A DNA stretch of 64,000 nt from assembly GCA_029959085.1 (NCBI GenBank), contig JARWIR010000002.1:35985733-36049732 (forward strand), written 5' to 3'. Position numbers and translations under genes: made by a program. Positions 35,080-49,239 of the stretch are shown here, piece after piece. Position 1 is the stretch's first letter; each line of letters starts with the position of its first letter. The notes under the pieces are model-generated. The model did no database searches. It saw only the letters and a list, made by a program, of their open reading frames with translations, and was not told the origin of the DNA. This DNA is from Nemophila menziesii. Its lineage: Eukaryota; Streptophyta; Magnoliopsida; Boraginales; Hydrophyllaceae.

Positions 35080-38000
35080 CAACAAAGATGTGTACGAACC
35101 TTTATTTGAATGTTGTAATCCTTTCTAACATGCTTTTTTTATCTTGAGTATTTATTTCTAATTGCGAAAATTTAAATGGGAAAACATTGAATAATAAAAT
35201 GATTGAATACATATTATATAATGTTATTAGTCTATGTAGTATCATACAATATCTTGTATTACACCTCTAGAGTGTAATACTTTGCAGAGTATTCATAAAC
35301 TACTTAATTTCTCTAAGTTATCATATGGTTGAATTCTTGTAGGTCACAATTTACTAATTGATCAGAATTGACATAATTGTTAAACTAACAACTTTATTAT
35401 TTTTACTTGTAGAACACAAGTAATGTTAAATTGTATCATATGTATCGAGAGGAAAATACATATTTGTATAAATTGTCTAATAAAATAGATGTTTAGAGAT
35501 GATATTAGTGCATTACCCTTATGAGAATTATTGATATATCTCACTAGAGTTTGTTTTAGAAACAATAAAAGAGTTTTGTATGTCTTTTCCTACATACAAA
35601 TAGTCTGATGTTTTAAAACAAAACACAATTTTAAGAATCAAAATTCTTTTATTATACATTAAAAACATTCAGTCCAACAAACAACACATCGAATATTCAA
35701 AAAATACAGTATATTGATCGGAATTTTACAAACTACAGTGTGGTTGTGTTAGGCGGTGTTTATGCCCTCCTAATTTTTGAATTTTTGTAAGCTATAAAAA
35801 ACTAACTTATGTCTCTCCTAAGTTTTTAAGAATTTTACTTGTTCCAAAATTTTTAAAATTTGTTTTGTTATATTTCAGTTTTTTTCAAATAACCATTTCT
35901 TGTGTGTATAATAAAATATATCATATTTTATATAACATGTAGACTTATATACTAATCAAATAAAACTTATGAGGACTTGTTGTTTATTTTAGCAAAGTAC
36001 CATTGATACAAGGTTTAAATAATATAGTGACGTATAATGCATTTAATAAAATAATGATCCCCATATTTAAAATTATATATTAATTTTAGTATAGATAAAG
36101 TTTTGATTACAAAATTACCCTTTGACCAATAGTATATAATGACCCAAAAAACCCTAAATTGTAAAATAATAAAATAGCCAAGAAAGCATATAGAATGGGG
36201 CAAATATGGTAGCCACTAGGGTTTCCTAAGGGGTGGTTGCCCGACCCTCTCTGTTCCGTTTATGCTGACAATTTCGTTATCGAAACCCTAAATATAACAA
36301 CACTCTTGTCGTTCTTTATATGGTTAAAAGTTATTACGCAACATGGCTGAATAATTGTTATATATGTACGTTAATATGTAATTCTTACTACATTAGTATT
36401 AGATTATGCTTTAAGAAGGAGCAAATTGTGTCCTACCAACTTCCTCCGAAGAATATAATATCCTCACCATGGTAACCTCCTTTTGACCTTCTAAAGCTAT
36501 ATCAACAAAGAGATAGTGTTTAGGATCCAAGAAAAAATAATAATTTATTATCATTGGTGGTAAAATTTATAATCATAATGAAGATATAATACGAACAATT
36601 TCTAAAGAGTCGTAATCCCTTCTCCCATGCATTCTTTATCTAGATTATTTAGTTCTAAATAAGAAATTTTAAATGGGAAAACATCACATCATAAAATACT
36701 TGAATACACATTCATTAATGTTATTAGTCTATGTAGTATCATATAATATCTTGTATTAGATCTCTAACATGTAGCACTTCTCTGAATATTTATACACAAC
36801 TTATTTCTCTAAGTTATCATATGGTTGAATTCTTATAGGTCACAATTGGCTAAGTGATCAGAATTGAAATAAGTGTTAAACTACAAGCTTGATTAGTTTT
36901 ATCTGTAGAACAAAACTAGCGTTACATTGTATCATGATTATGAAGATAAAATTCCATATATGTATAAATTGTCTATGAAAATAGTTGTTTCAGAATGAGT
37001 TTAGTGCATTACCCTATAAGAATTATGTATGTATCTCACTAGAGTTGGTTTTTGATGGAATACACTTATAATAGTTTTAGAAAGCCTAAAAGATTTTTTG
37101 TATATCTTTTCCTACGTACCATTAGTTAGATGTTTTAAAAAAGAACACAATCTTCAGAATTAAAATTTTGGTATTATAGATTAAAAAATTTAGTCAAACA
37201 AACAACTAATCAAATATCTAAAACATAAAAATATTGATCGAAATTTAACAACAACAGAGAATCTATATTTTGGGTGTGTAGGAGGTGTTCAGGGCCTTCT
37301 AATTTTTGAATTTTGGTAAGCTTGAAAAATTACCTTGTAACCCTAAATAATTTATTAAAATTTACTTGTGCCAAAATTTATAAAATTTGTTTTGTTAAAT
37401 TTTAATTTTTTTAAAATAAATATTTATTGTTTGTATAACAATATATATCTTATTTTATATAACATATATACTTATATATTAATTAAAATAAAACTTATGA
37501 GGACCTATTGTGTGATTTTAGTAACGTATAGAGACCATTGATACAAGGTTTAAATAATATCGTGCGTAGAATGCATTAAATAAATAAAATGGGCCGTATA
37601 TTTAAAATTTTATACTAATTTTAGTATAAAAAAGTTTAATTACTAAATTACCCTTTGACGAGTAGTATATTATGACCCAGAAACCCTAAATCATAAAATA
37701 ATAGAATAGCTCAGAAAGTATATAGAATGAGGCATATATGGCAGCGGCTAGGGTTTTGGGATTTCCTAAGGGTGGTTGCCCGACCCTCTATGTTCCAATT
37801 ATGCCGATGATTTCACTATTAAAATCATAAATTTAACAACCCTCTTGTAATTCTTTATATGGAGAATTTCAAATCATTATGATCATCACATTTTATTTTT
37901 CATTATATTCATTCTAAGATACTTTATGAGGCATATGAGAAACTTTTACTGGTATCATGGCGTGGCAACTTGCATAAAATTGGTGGGTTTGCAGCCATGA

Positions 38001-39491
38001 ACTGGTTGATTTCTATATATTAGCCTATTTTTCAGAAATTGTAGATGTTGTCCCAATATTTTAGTCCTGTGTTGAGGCTATGATGAGATCTCAAATTTTA
38101 GTTTTTTACTTTCTGAGCTATTTAACGAATAGATTGAAATGATCTGCCCGTAACTTGGTTGGGCAATCCAATTATTGGATATGCAACCATGGCGTGGTTG
38201 GACTCTCTATTTGTCTCTAAATAAACCTGATCTGAGCCTCAATTAAAATTGTTTCAATTTTTTTTTCCTATTATTATATTCATGAGTGAGTAATTTGAGA
38301 GAATGATAAATTTTAGTGTGTAATTTAAGATTCTCTGCTAAAACATGTGATTTCTACTATTAATATAGTTTTCTTTTAAGAATCAAAGTTTTTTTAAATA
38401 TATTTAGTTTCTGTTGAAGTAAACTTTAATATAGGGGTTAAGTTACATATAAGAAAAAAATGTGTAAGTCTTTTTAATCCATATATTCTCTTATTTCAAT
38501 CCATATATTCTATTAATTTACAATAATTTTATAGTGAGATTTTCTTAAAAAATGAGCCAAGTAGAGAGATTGAATATTTCTAAAAGAAATTTTTTCTATG
38601 TAATCGTGAATTTTTTTTATATACTATTTAACTATAGTTCTTTATACTAAATGGCGGTGACCTTATATATTAAAGTTCGTGGCATCAACCGAAATCTTGT
38701 TCAAGATAATTTCTATATAAATATTAGTCTATAGTGATAAAAGACAATAAATAAATATATTATATTTAGGGTAGGGATATATATTTCTATAGGGTTAGAA
38801 TTATTTCTTACCTCATGTTTTTAACAAAATAGATTGAAATCTGTAAAAAAATATATTGAGGCAACCCTAAACTCTTATATGTTGAATGATTAATGATGAG
38901 ACTTCCATTTATAAGTTGGAATTTTTTTCCTATAATTTTATATTGATGAAGATACTTCTATGTAAGTTGTCAAATCGAAATTGAAATTGATCATAACTTT
39001 AAAGAATATTTAATATGTATACATATACATGTAATTTAGATTATTTAAGTGATATCATATATTATTTAAAATTAGTCAAATATATTCTTGACTATTTTCC
39101 GATTTCTGACCAAATATTCTTGAGTTTAATGAATTTGCTGAATATTTCTGTTAGTATATATTTCAGTATCACTGAAACTGTTATGATATTATAATGAGAG
39201 ATAATTTATTTGTGATCTATTTTACAAAGAAAACTAGATGATTTGAATACTGAGCAATATAACTGGAAAACTTGCTATATATGTACTTAAATATGTAACT
39301 CTTACTACATTGTTAATAGATTATTCTTGAAGAGGGAGCAAATTGTGTCCTTAGACTTCCTCCGAAGAATATAATATCCCCACGATGGTCACCTCCTTTT
39401 AACCTTGTAAAGATATGGCAACAAAAACATAGTTTTTAGGCTAAAATTAAAAGAAAACAAATTATAATCATGGTGGTGGACTTGATAATCA
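35080..39491 (+). repeat. Satellite unit U9 (beta), 4,412 bp
   Basis: Monomer A is 35080-36575; monomer B is 36576-37867 plus 39248-39491, split by the insert 37868-39247. It is nearly identical to U7, including AATTTAAGATTC near 38325. It is the only unit in which the A-half palindrome AATAAATATTTATT is disrupted (AATAACCATTTCTT, about 35889-35902). Confidence 0.97.
37868..39247. mobile_element. Insert in U9 (beta), 1,380 bp
   Basis: Both terminal 10-mers are intact. It has the same length as the U7 insert and carries its marker variant. Confidence 0.6.
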
Positions 39492-42400
39492 CAACAAAGA
39501 TGTGTATGAACCTTTATTTGAATGTTGTAATCCTTTCTAACATGCTTTTTTTATCTTGAGTATTTATTTCTAAATGCGAAAATTTAAATGGGAAAACATT
39601 GAATAATAAAATGATTGAATACATATTATATAATGTTATTAGTCTATGTAGTATCATACAATATCTTGTATTACACCTCTAGAGTGTAATACTTTGCAGA
39701 GTATTCATAAACTACTTAATTTCTCTAAGTTATCATATGGTTGAATTCTTGTAGGTCACAATTTACTAATTGATCAGAATTGACATAATTGTTAAACTAA
39801 CAACTTTATTATTTTTACATGTAGAACACAAGTAATGTTAAATTGTATCATATGTATCGAGAGGAAAATACATATTTGTATATATTGTCTAATAAAATAG
39901 ATGTTTAGAGATGATATTAGTGCATTACCCTTATGAGAATTATTGATATATATCACTAGAGTTTGTTTTAGAAACATTAAAAGAGTTTTGTATGTCTTTT
40001 CCTACATACAAATAGTCTGATGTTTTAAAACAAAACACAATTTTAAGAATCAAAATTCTTTTATTATACATTAAAAACATTCAGTCCAACAAACAACACA
40101 TCGAATATTCAAAAAATACAGTATATTGATCGGAATTTTACAAACTACAGTGTGGCTGTGTTAGATGGTGTTTATGCCCTCCTAATTTTTGAATTTTTGT
40201 AAGCTATAAAAAACTAACTTATGTCCCTCCTAAGTTTTTAAGAATTTTACTTGTTCCAAAATTTTTAAAATTTGTTTTGTTATATTTCAGTTTTTTTCAA
40301 ATAAATATTTATTGTGTGTATAATAAAATATATCATATTTTATATAACATGTAGACTTATATACTAATCAAATAAAACTTATGAGGACTTGTTGTTTATT
40401 TTAGCAAAGTACCATTGATACAAGGTTTAAATAATATAGTGACGTATAATGCATTTAATAAAATAATGATCCCCATATTTAAAATTATATATTAATTTTA
40501 GTATAGATAAAGTTTTGATTACAAAATTACCCTTTGACCAATAGTATATAATGACCCAAAAACCCTAAATTGTAAAATAATAAAATACCCCAGAAAGCAT
40601 ATAGAATGGGGCAAATATGGTAGCCACTAGGGTTTCCTAAGGGGTGGTTGCCCGACCCTCTCTGTTCCGTTTATGCTGACAATTTCATTATCGAAACCCT
40701 AAATATAACAACACTCTTGTCATTCTTTGTATGGTTAAAAGTTATTACGCAACATGGCTGAATAATTGTTATATATGTACGTTAATATGTAATTCTTACT
40801 ACATTAGTATTAGATTATGCTTTAAGAAGGAGCAAATTGTGTCCTACCAACTTCCTCCGAAGAATATAATATCCTCACCATGGTAACCTCCTTTTGACCT
40901 TCTAAAGCTATATCAACAAAGAGATAGTGTTTAGGATCCAAGAAAAAATAATAATTTATTATCATTGGTGGTAAAATTTATAATCATAATGAAGATATAA
41001 TACGAACAATTTCTAAAGAGTCGTAATCCCTTCTCCCATGCATTCTTTATCTAGATTATTTAGTTCTAAATAAGAAATTTTAAATGGGAAAACATCACAT
41101 CATAAAATACTTGAATACACATTCATTAATGTTATTAGTCTATGTAGTATCATATAATATCTTGTATTAGATCTCTAACATGTAGCACTTCTCTGAATAT
41201 TTATACACAACTTATTTCTCTAAGTTATCATATGGTTGAATTCTTATAGGTCACAATTGGCTAAGTGATCAGAATTGAAATAAGTGTTAAACTACAAGCT
41301 TGATTAGTTTTATCTGTAGAACAAAACTAGCGTTACATTGTATCATGATTATGAAGATAAAATTCCATATATGTATAAATTGTCTATGAAAATAGTTGTT
41401 TCAGAATGAGTTTAGTGCATTACCCTATAAGAATTATGTATGTATCTCACTAGAGTTGGTTTTTGATGGAATACACTTATAATAGTTTTAGAAAGCCTAA
41501 AAGATTTTTTGTATATCTTTTCCTACGTACCATTAGTTAGATGTTTTAAAAAAGAACACAATCTTCAGAATTAAAATTTTGGTATTATAGATTAAAAAAT
41601 TTAGTCAAACAAACAACTAATCAAATATCTAAAACATAAAAATATTGATCGAAATTTAACAACAACAGAGAATCTATATTTTGGGTGTGTAGGAGGTGTT
41701 CAGGGCCTTCTAATTTTTGAATTTTGGTAAGCTTGAAAAATTACCTTGTAACCCTAAATAATTTATTAAAATTTACTTGTGCCAAAATTTATAAAATTTG
41801 TTTTGTTAAATTTTAATTTTTTTAAAATAAATATTTATTGTTTGTATAACAATATATATCTTATTTTATATAACATATATACTTATATATTAATTAAAAT
41901 AAAACTTATGAGGACCTATTGTGTGATTTTAGTAACGTATAGAGACCATTGATACAAGGTTTAAATAATATCGTGCGTAGAATGCATTAAATAAATAAAA
42001 TGGGCCGTATATTTAAAATTTTATACTAATTTTAGTATAAAAAAGTTTAATTACTAAATTACCCTTTGACGAGTAGTATATTATGACCCAGAAACCCTAA
42101 ATCATAAAATAATAGAATAGCTCAGAAAGTATATAGAATGAGGCATATATGGCAGCGGCTAGGGTTTTGGGATTTCCTAAGGGTGGTTGCCCGACCCTCT
42201 ATGTTCCAATTATGCCGATGATTTCACTATTAAAATCATAAATTTAACAACCCTCTTGTAATTCTTTATATGGAGAATTTCAAATCATTATGATCATCAC
42301 ATTTTATTTTTCATTATATTCATTCTAAGATACTTTATGAGGCATATGAGAAACTTTTACTGGTATCATGGCGTGGCAACTTGCATAAAATTGGTGGGTT

Positions 42401-43901
42401 TGCAGCCATGAACTGGTTGATTTCTATATATTAGCCTATTTTTCAGAAATTGTAGATGTTGTCCCAATATTTTAGTCCTGTGTTGAGGCTATGATGAGAT
42501 CTCAAATTTTAGTTTTTTACTTTCTGAGCTATTTAACGAATAGATTGAAATGATCTGCCCGTAACTTGGTTGGGCAATCCAATTATTGGATATGCAACCA
42601 TGGCGTGGTTGGACTCTCTATTTGTCTCTAAATAAACCTGATCTGAGCCTCAATTAAAATTGTTTCAATTTTTTTTCCTATTATTATATTCATGAGTGAG
42701 TAATTTGAGAGAATGATAAATTTTAGTGTGTAATTTAACATTCTCTGCTAAAACATGTGATTTCTACTATTAATATAGTTTTCTTTTAAGAATCAAAGTT
42801 TTTTTAAATATATTTAGTTTCTGTTGAAGTAAACTTTAATATAGGGGTTAAGTTACATATAAGAAAAAAATGTGTAAGTCTTTTTAATCCATATATTCTC
42901 TTATTTCAATCCATATATTCTATTAATTTACAATAATTTTATAGTGAGATTTTCTTAAAAAATGAGCCAAGTAGAGAGATTGAATATTTCTAAAAGAAAT
43001 TTTTTCTATGTAATCGTGAATTTTTTTTATATACTATTTAACTATAGTTCTTTATACTAAATGGCGGTGACCTTATATATTAAAGTTCGTGGCATCAACC
43101 GAAATCTTGTTCAAGATAATTTCTATATAAATATTAGTCTATAGTGATAAAAGACAATAAATAAATATATTATATTTAGGGTAGGGATATATATTTCTAT
43201 AGGGTTAGAATTATTTCTTACCTCATGTTTTTAACAAAATAGATTGAAATCTGTAAAAAAATATATTGAGGCAACCCTAAACTCTTATATGTTGAATGAT
43301 TAATGATGAGACTTCCATTTATAAGTTGGAATTTTTTTCCTATAATTTTATATTGATGAAGATACTTCTATGTAAGTTGTCAAATCGAAATTGAAATTGA
43401 TTATAACTTTAAAGAATATTTAATATGTATGCATATACATGTAATTTAGATTATTTAAGTGATATCATATATTATTTAAAATTAGTCAAATATATTCTTG
43501 ACTATTTTCCGATTTCTGACCAAATATTCTTGAGTTTAATGAATTTGCTGAATATTTCTGTTAGTATATATTTCAGTATCACTGAAACTGTTATGATATT
43601 ATAATGAGAGATAATTTATTTGTGATCTATTTTACAAAGAAAACTAGATGATTTGAATACTGAGCAATATAACTGGAAAACTTGCTATATATGTACTTAA
43701 ATATGTAACTCTTACTACATTGTTAATAGATTATTCTTGAAGAGGGAGCAAATTGTGTCCTTAGACTTCCTCCGAAGAATATAATATCCCCACGATGGTC
43801 ACCTCCTTTTAACCTTGTAAAGATATGGCAACAAAAACATAGTTTTTAGGCTAAAATTAAAAGAAAACAAATTATAATCATGGTGGTGGACTTGATAATC
43901 A
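39492..43901 (+). repeat. Satellite unit U10 (beta), 4,410 bp
   Basis: Monomer A is 39492-40986; monomer B is 40987-42278 plus 43658-43901, split by the insert 42279-43657. It is close to U8 and U11. A private TTAGATGGTG near 40161 and ATGCATATACAT near 43428 distinguish it. Its 3' end is of the U7/U9 type. Confidence 0.97.
42279..43657. mobile_element. Insert in U10 (beta), 1,379 bp
   Basis: Both terminal 10-mers are intact. It has the same length as the U8 and U11 inserts. Confidence 0.6.
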
Positions 43902-46900
43902 CAACAAAGATGTGTATGAACCTTTATTTGAATGTTGTAATCCTTTCTAACATGCTTTTTTTATCTTGAGTATTTATTTCTAAATGCGAATATTTAAATG
44001 GGAAAACATTGAATAATAAAATGATTGAATACATATTATATAATGTTATTAGTCTATGTAGTATCATACAATATCTTGTATTACACCTCTAGAGTGTAAT
44101 ACTTTGCAGAGTATTCATAAACTACTTAATTTCTCTAAGTTATCATATGGTTGAATTCTTGTAGGTCACAATTTACTAATTGATCAGAATTGACATAATT
44201 GTTAAACTAACAACTTTATTATTTTTACATGTAGAACACAAGTAATGTTAAATTGTATCATATGTATCGAGAGGAAAATACATATTTGTATATATTGTCT
44301 AATAAAATAGATGTTTAGAGATGATATTAGTGCATTACCCTTATGAGAATTATTGATATATATCACTAGAGTTTGTTTTAGAAACATTAAAAGAGTTTTG
44401 TATGTCTTTTCCTACATACAAATAGTCTGATGTTTTAAAACAAAACACAATTTTAAGAATCAAAATTCTTTAATTATACATTAAAAACATTCAGTCCAAC
44501 AAACAGCACATCGAATATTCAAAAAATACAGTATATTGATCGGAATTTTACAAACTACAGTGTGGCTGTGTTAGGTGGTGTTTATGCCCTCCTAATTTTT
44601 GAATTTTTGTAAGCTATAAAAAACTAACTTATGTCCCTCCTAAGTTTTTAAGAATTTTACTTGTTCCAAAATTTTTAAAATTTGTTTTGTTATATTTCAG
44701 TTTTTTTCAAATAAATATTTATTGTGTGTATAATAAAATATATTATATTTTATATAACATGTAGACTTATATACTAATCAAATAAAACTTATGAGGACTT
44801 GTTATTTATTTTAGCAAAGTACCATTGATACAAGGTTTAAATAATATAGTGACGTATAATGCATTTAATAAAATAATGATCCCCATATTTAAAATTATAT
44901 ATTAATTTTAGTATAGATAAAGTTTTGATTACAAAATTACCCTTTGACCAATAGTATATAATGACCCAAAAACCCTAAATTGTAAAATAATAAAATACCC
45001 CAGAAAGCATATAGAATGGGGCAAATATGGTAGCCACTAGGGTTTCCTAAGGGCTGGTTGCCCGACCCTCTCTGTTCCGTTTATGCTGACAATTTCGTTA
45101 TCGAAACCCTAAATATAACAACACTCTTGTCATTCTTTATATGGTTAAAAGTTATTACGCAACATGGCTGAATAATTGTTATATATGTACGTTAATATGT
45201 AATTCTTACTACATTAGTATTAGATTATGCTTTAAGAAGGAGCAAATTGTGTCCTACCAACTTCCTCCGAAGAATATAATATCCTCACCATGGTAACCTC
45301 CTTTTGACCTTCTAAAGCTACATCAACAAAGAGATAGTGTTTAGGATCCAAGAAAAAATAATAATTTATTATCATTGGTGGTAAAATTTATAATCATAAT
45401 GAAGATATAATACGAACAATTTCTAAAGAGTCGTAATCCCTTCTCCCATGCATTCTTTATCTAGATTATTTAGTTCTAAATAAGAAATTTTAAATGGGAA
45501 AACATCACATCATAAAATACTTGAATACACATTCATTAATGTTATTAGTCTATGTAGTATCATATAATATCTTGTATTAGATCTCTAACATGTAGCACTT
45601 CACTGAATATTTATACACAACTTATTTCTCTAAGTTATCATATGGTTGAATTCTTATAGGTCACAATTGGCTAAGTGATCAGAATTGAAATAAGTGTTAA
45701 ACTACAAGCTTGATTAGTTTTATCTGTAGAACAAAACTAGCGTTACATTGTATTATGATTATGAAGATAAAATTCCATATATGTATAAATTGTCTATGAA
45801 AATAGTTGTTTCAGAATGAGTTTAGTGCATTACCCTATAAGAATTATGTATGTATCTCACTAGAGTTGGTTTTTGATGGAATACACTTATAATAGTTTTA
45901 GAAAGCCTAAAAGATTTTTTGTATATCTTTTCCTACGTACCATTAGTTAGATGTTTTAAAAAAGAACACAATCTTCAGAATTAAAATTTTGGTATTATAG
46001 ATTAAAAAATTTAGTCAAACAAACAACTAATCAAATATCTAAAACATAAAAATATTGATCGAAATTTAACAACAACAGAGAATCTATATTTTGGGTGTGT
46101 AGGAGATGTTCAGGGCCTTCTAATTTTTGAATTTTGGTAAGCTTGAAAAATTACCTTGTAACCCTAAAAAATTTATTAAAATATACTTGTGCCAAAATTT
46201 ATAAAATTTGTTTTTTTAAATTTTAATTTTTTTAAAATAAATATTTATTGTTTGTATAACAATATATATCTTATTTTATATAACATATATACTTATATAT
46301 TAATTAAAATAAAACTTATGAGGACCTATTGTGTGATTTTAGTAACGTATAGAGACCATTGATACAAGGGTTAAATAATATCGTGCGTAGAATGCATTAA
46401 ATAAATAAAATGGGCCGTATATTCAAAATTTTATACTAATTTTAGTATAAAAAAGTTTAATTACTAAATTACCCTTTGACGAGTAGTATATTATGACCCA
46501 GAAACCCTAAATCATAAAATAATAGAATAGCTCAGAAAGTATATAGAATGAGGCAGATATGGCAGCGGCTAGGGTTTTGGGATTTCCTAAGGGTGGTTGC
46601 CCGACCCTCTATGTTCCAATTATGCCGATGATTTCACTATTAAAATCCTAAATTTAACAACCCTCTTGTAATTCTTTATATGGAGAATTTCAAATCATTA
46701 TGATCATCACATTTTATTTTTCATTATATTCATTCTAAGATACTTTATGAGGCATATGAGAAACTTTTACTGGTATCATGGCGTGGCAACTTGCATAAAA
46801 TTAGTGGGTTTGCAGCCATGAACTGGTTGATTTCTATATATTAGCCTATTTTTCAGAAATTGTAGATGTTGTCCCAATATTTTAGTCCTGTGTTGAGGCT

Positions 46901-48311
46901 ATGATGAGATCTCAAATTTTAGTTTTTTACTTTCTGAGCTATTTAACGAATAGATTGAAATGATCTGCCCGTAACTTGGTTGGGCAATCCAATTATTGGA
47001 TATGCAACCATGGCGTGGTTGGACTCTCTATTTGTCTCTAAATAAACCTGATCTGAGCCTCAATTAAAATTGTTTCAATTTTTTTTCCTATTATTATATT
47101 CATGAGTGAGTAATTTGAGAGAATGATAAATTTTAGTGTGTAATTTAACATTCTCTGCTAAAACATGTGATTTCTACTATTAATATAGTTTTCTTTTAAG
47201 AATCAAAGTTTTTTTAAATATATTTAGTTTCTGTTGAAGTAAACTTTAATATAGGGGTTAAGTTACATATAAGAAAAAAATGTGTAAGTCTTTTTAATCC
47301 ATATATTCTCTTATTTCAATCCATATATTCTATTAATTTACAATAATTTTATAGTGAGATTTTCTTAAAAAATGAGCCAAGTAGAGAGATTGAATATTTC
47401 TAAAAGAAATTTTTTCTATGTAATCGTGAATTTTTTTTATATACTATTTAACTATAGTTCTTTATACTAAATGGCGGTGACCTTATATATTAAAGTTCGT
47501 GGCATCAACCGAAATCTTGTTCAAGATAATTTCTATATAAATATTAGTCTATAGTGATAAAAGACAATAAATAAATATATTATATTTAGGGTAGGGATAT
47601 ATATTTCTATAGGGTTAGAATTATTTCTTACCTCATGTTTTTAACAAAATAGATTGAAATCTGTAAAAAAATATATTGAGGCAACCCTAAACTCTTATAT
47701 GTTGAATGATTAATGATGAGACTTCCATTTATAAGTTGGAATTTTTTTCCTATAATTTTATATTGATGAAGATACTTCTATGTAAGTTGTCAAATCGAAA
47801 TTGAAATTGATCATAACTTTAAAGAATATTTAATATGTATACATATACATGTAATTTAGATTATTTAAGTGATATCATATATTATTTAAAATTAGTCAAA
47901 TATATTCTTGACTATTTTCCGATTTCTGACCAAATATTCTTGAGTTTAATGAATTTGCTGAATATTTCTGTTAGTATATATTTCAGTATCACTGAAACTG
48001 TTATGATATTATAATGAGAGATAATTTATTTGTGATCTATTTTACAAAGAAAACTAGATGATTTGAATACTGATCAATATAACTGGAAAACTTGCTATAT
48101 ATGTACTTAAATATGTAACTCTTACTACATTGTTAATAGATTATTCTTGAAGAGGGAGCAAATTGTGTCCTTAGACTTCCTCCGAAGAATATAATATCCC
48201 CACGATGGTCACCTCCTTTTAACCTTGTAAAGATATGGCAACAAAAACATAGTTTTTAGGCTAAAATTAAAAGAAAACAAATTATAATCATGGTGGTGGA
48301 CTTGATAATCA
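43902..48311 (+). repeat. Satellite unit U11 (beta, mosaic B), 4,410 bp
   Basis: Monomer A is 43902-45396; monomer B is 45397-46688 plus 48068-48311, split by the insert 46689-48067. It has the same length as U10 and is close to it in A. From about 46150 to 46660 the B half instead reads CCCTAAAAAATTTATT, ATATTCAAAATT, GGCAGATATGG and AATCCTAAATT, forms seen together in U14. This suggests a conversion tract. Confidence 0.97.
46689..48067. mobile_element. Insert in U11 (beta), 1,379 bp
   Basis: Both terminal 10-mers are intact. Private changes include ATTAGTGGG near 46801 in place of ATTGGTGGG. Confidence 0.6.
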
Positions 48312-49234
48312 CAACAAAGATGTGTATGAACCTTTATTTGAATGTTGTAATCCTTTCTAACATGCTTTTTTTATCTTGAGTATTTATTTCTAAATGCGAA
48401 AATTTAAATGGGAAAACATTGAATAATAAAATGATTGAATACATATTATATAATGTTATTAGTCTATGTAGTATCATACAATATCTTGTATTACACCTCT
48501 AGAGTGTAATACTTTGCAGAGTATTCATAAACTACTTAATTTCTCTAAGTTATCATATGGTTGAATTCTTGTAGGTCACAATTTACTAATTGATCAGAAT
48601 TGACATAATTGTTAAACTAACAACTTTATTATTTTTACATGTAGAACACAAGTAATGTTAAATTGTATCATATGTATCGAGAGGAAAATACATATTTGTA
48701 TATATTGTCTAATAAAATAGATGTTTAGAGATGATATTAGTGCATTACCCTTATGAGAATTATTGATATATATCACTAGAGTTTGTTTTAGAAACATTAA
48801 AAGAGTTTTGTATGTCTTTTCCTACATACAAATAGTCTGATGTTTTAAAACAAAACACAATTTTAAGAATCAAAATTCTTTTATTATACATTAAAAACAT
48901 TCAGTCCAACAAACAACACATCGAATATTCAAAAAATACAATATTTTGATCGGAATTTTACAAACTACAGTGTGGCTGTGTTAGGTGGTGTTTATGCCCT
49001 CCTAATTTTTGAATTTTTGTAAGCTATAAAAAACTAACTTATGTCCCTCCTAAGTTTTTAAGAATTTTACTTGTTCAAAAATTTTTAAAATTTGTTTTGT
49101 TATATTTCAGTTTTTTTCAAATAAATATTTATTGTGTGTATAATAAAATATATCATATTTTTTATAACATGTAGACTTATATACTAATCAAATAAAACAT
49201 ATGAGGATTTGTTGTTTATTTTAGCAAAGTACCA

Positions 49235-49239
49235 TTGAT
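49235..49239 (+). other. Junction of a 100-bp deletion in U12 monomer A
   Basis: Where U11 reads ACCATTGATACAAGG and, 100 bp later, GTTTTGATTACAAAA, U12 reads ACCATTGATTACAAAA. The two ends share TTGAT, a 5-bp microhomology, and one copy is kept. Confidence 0.9.
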
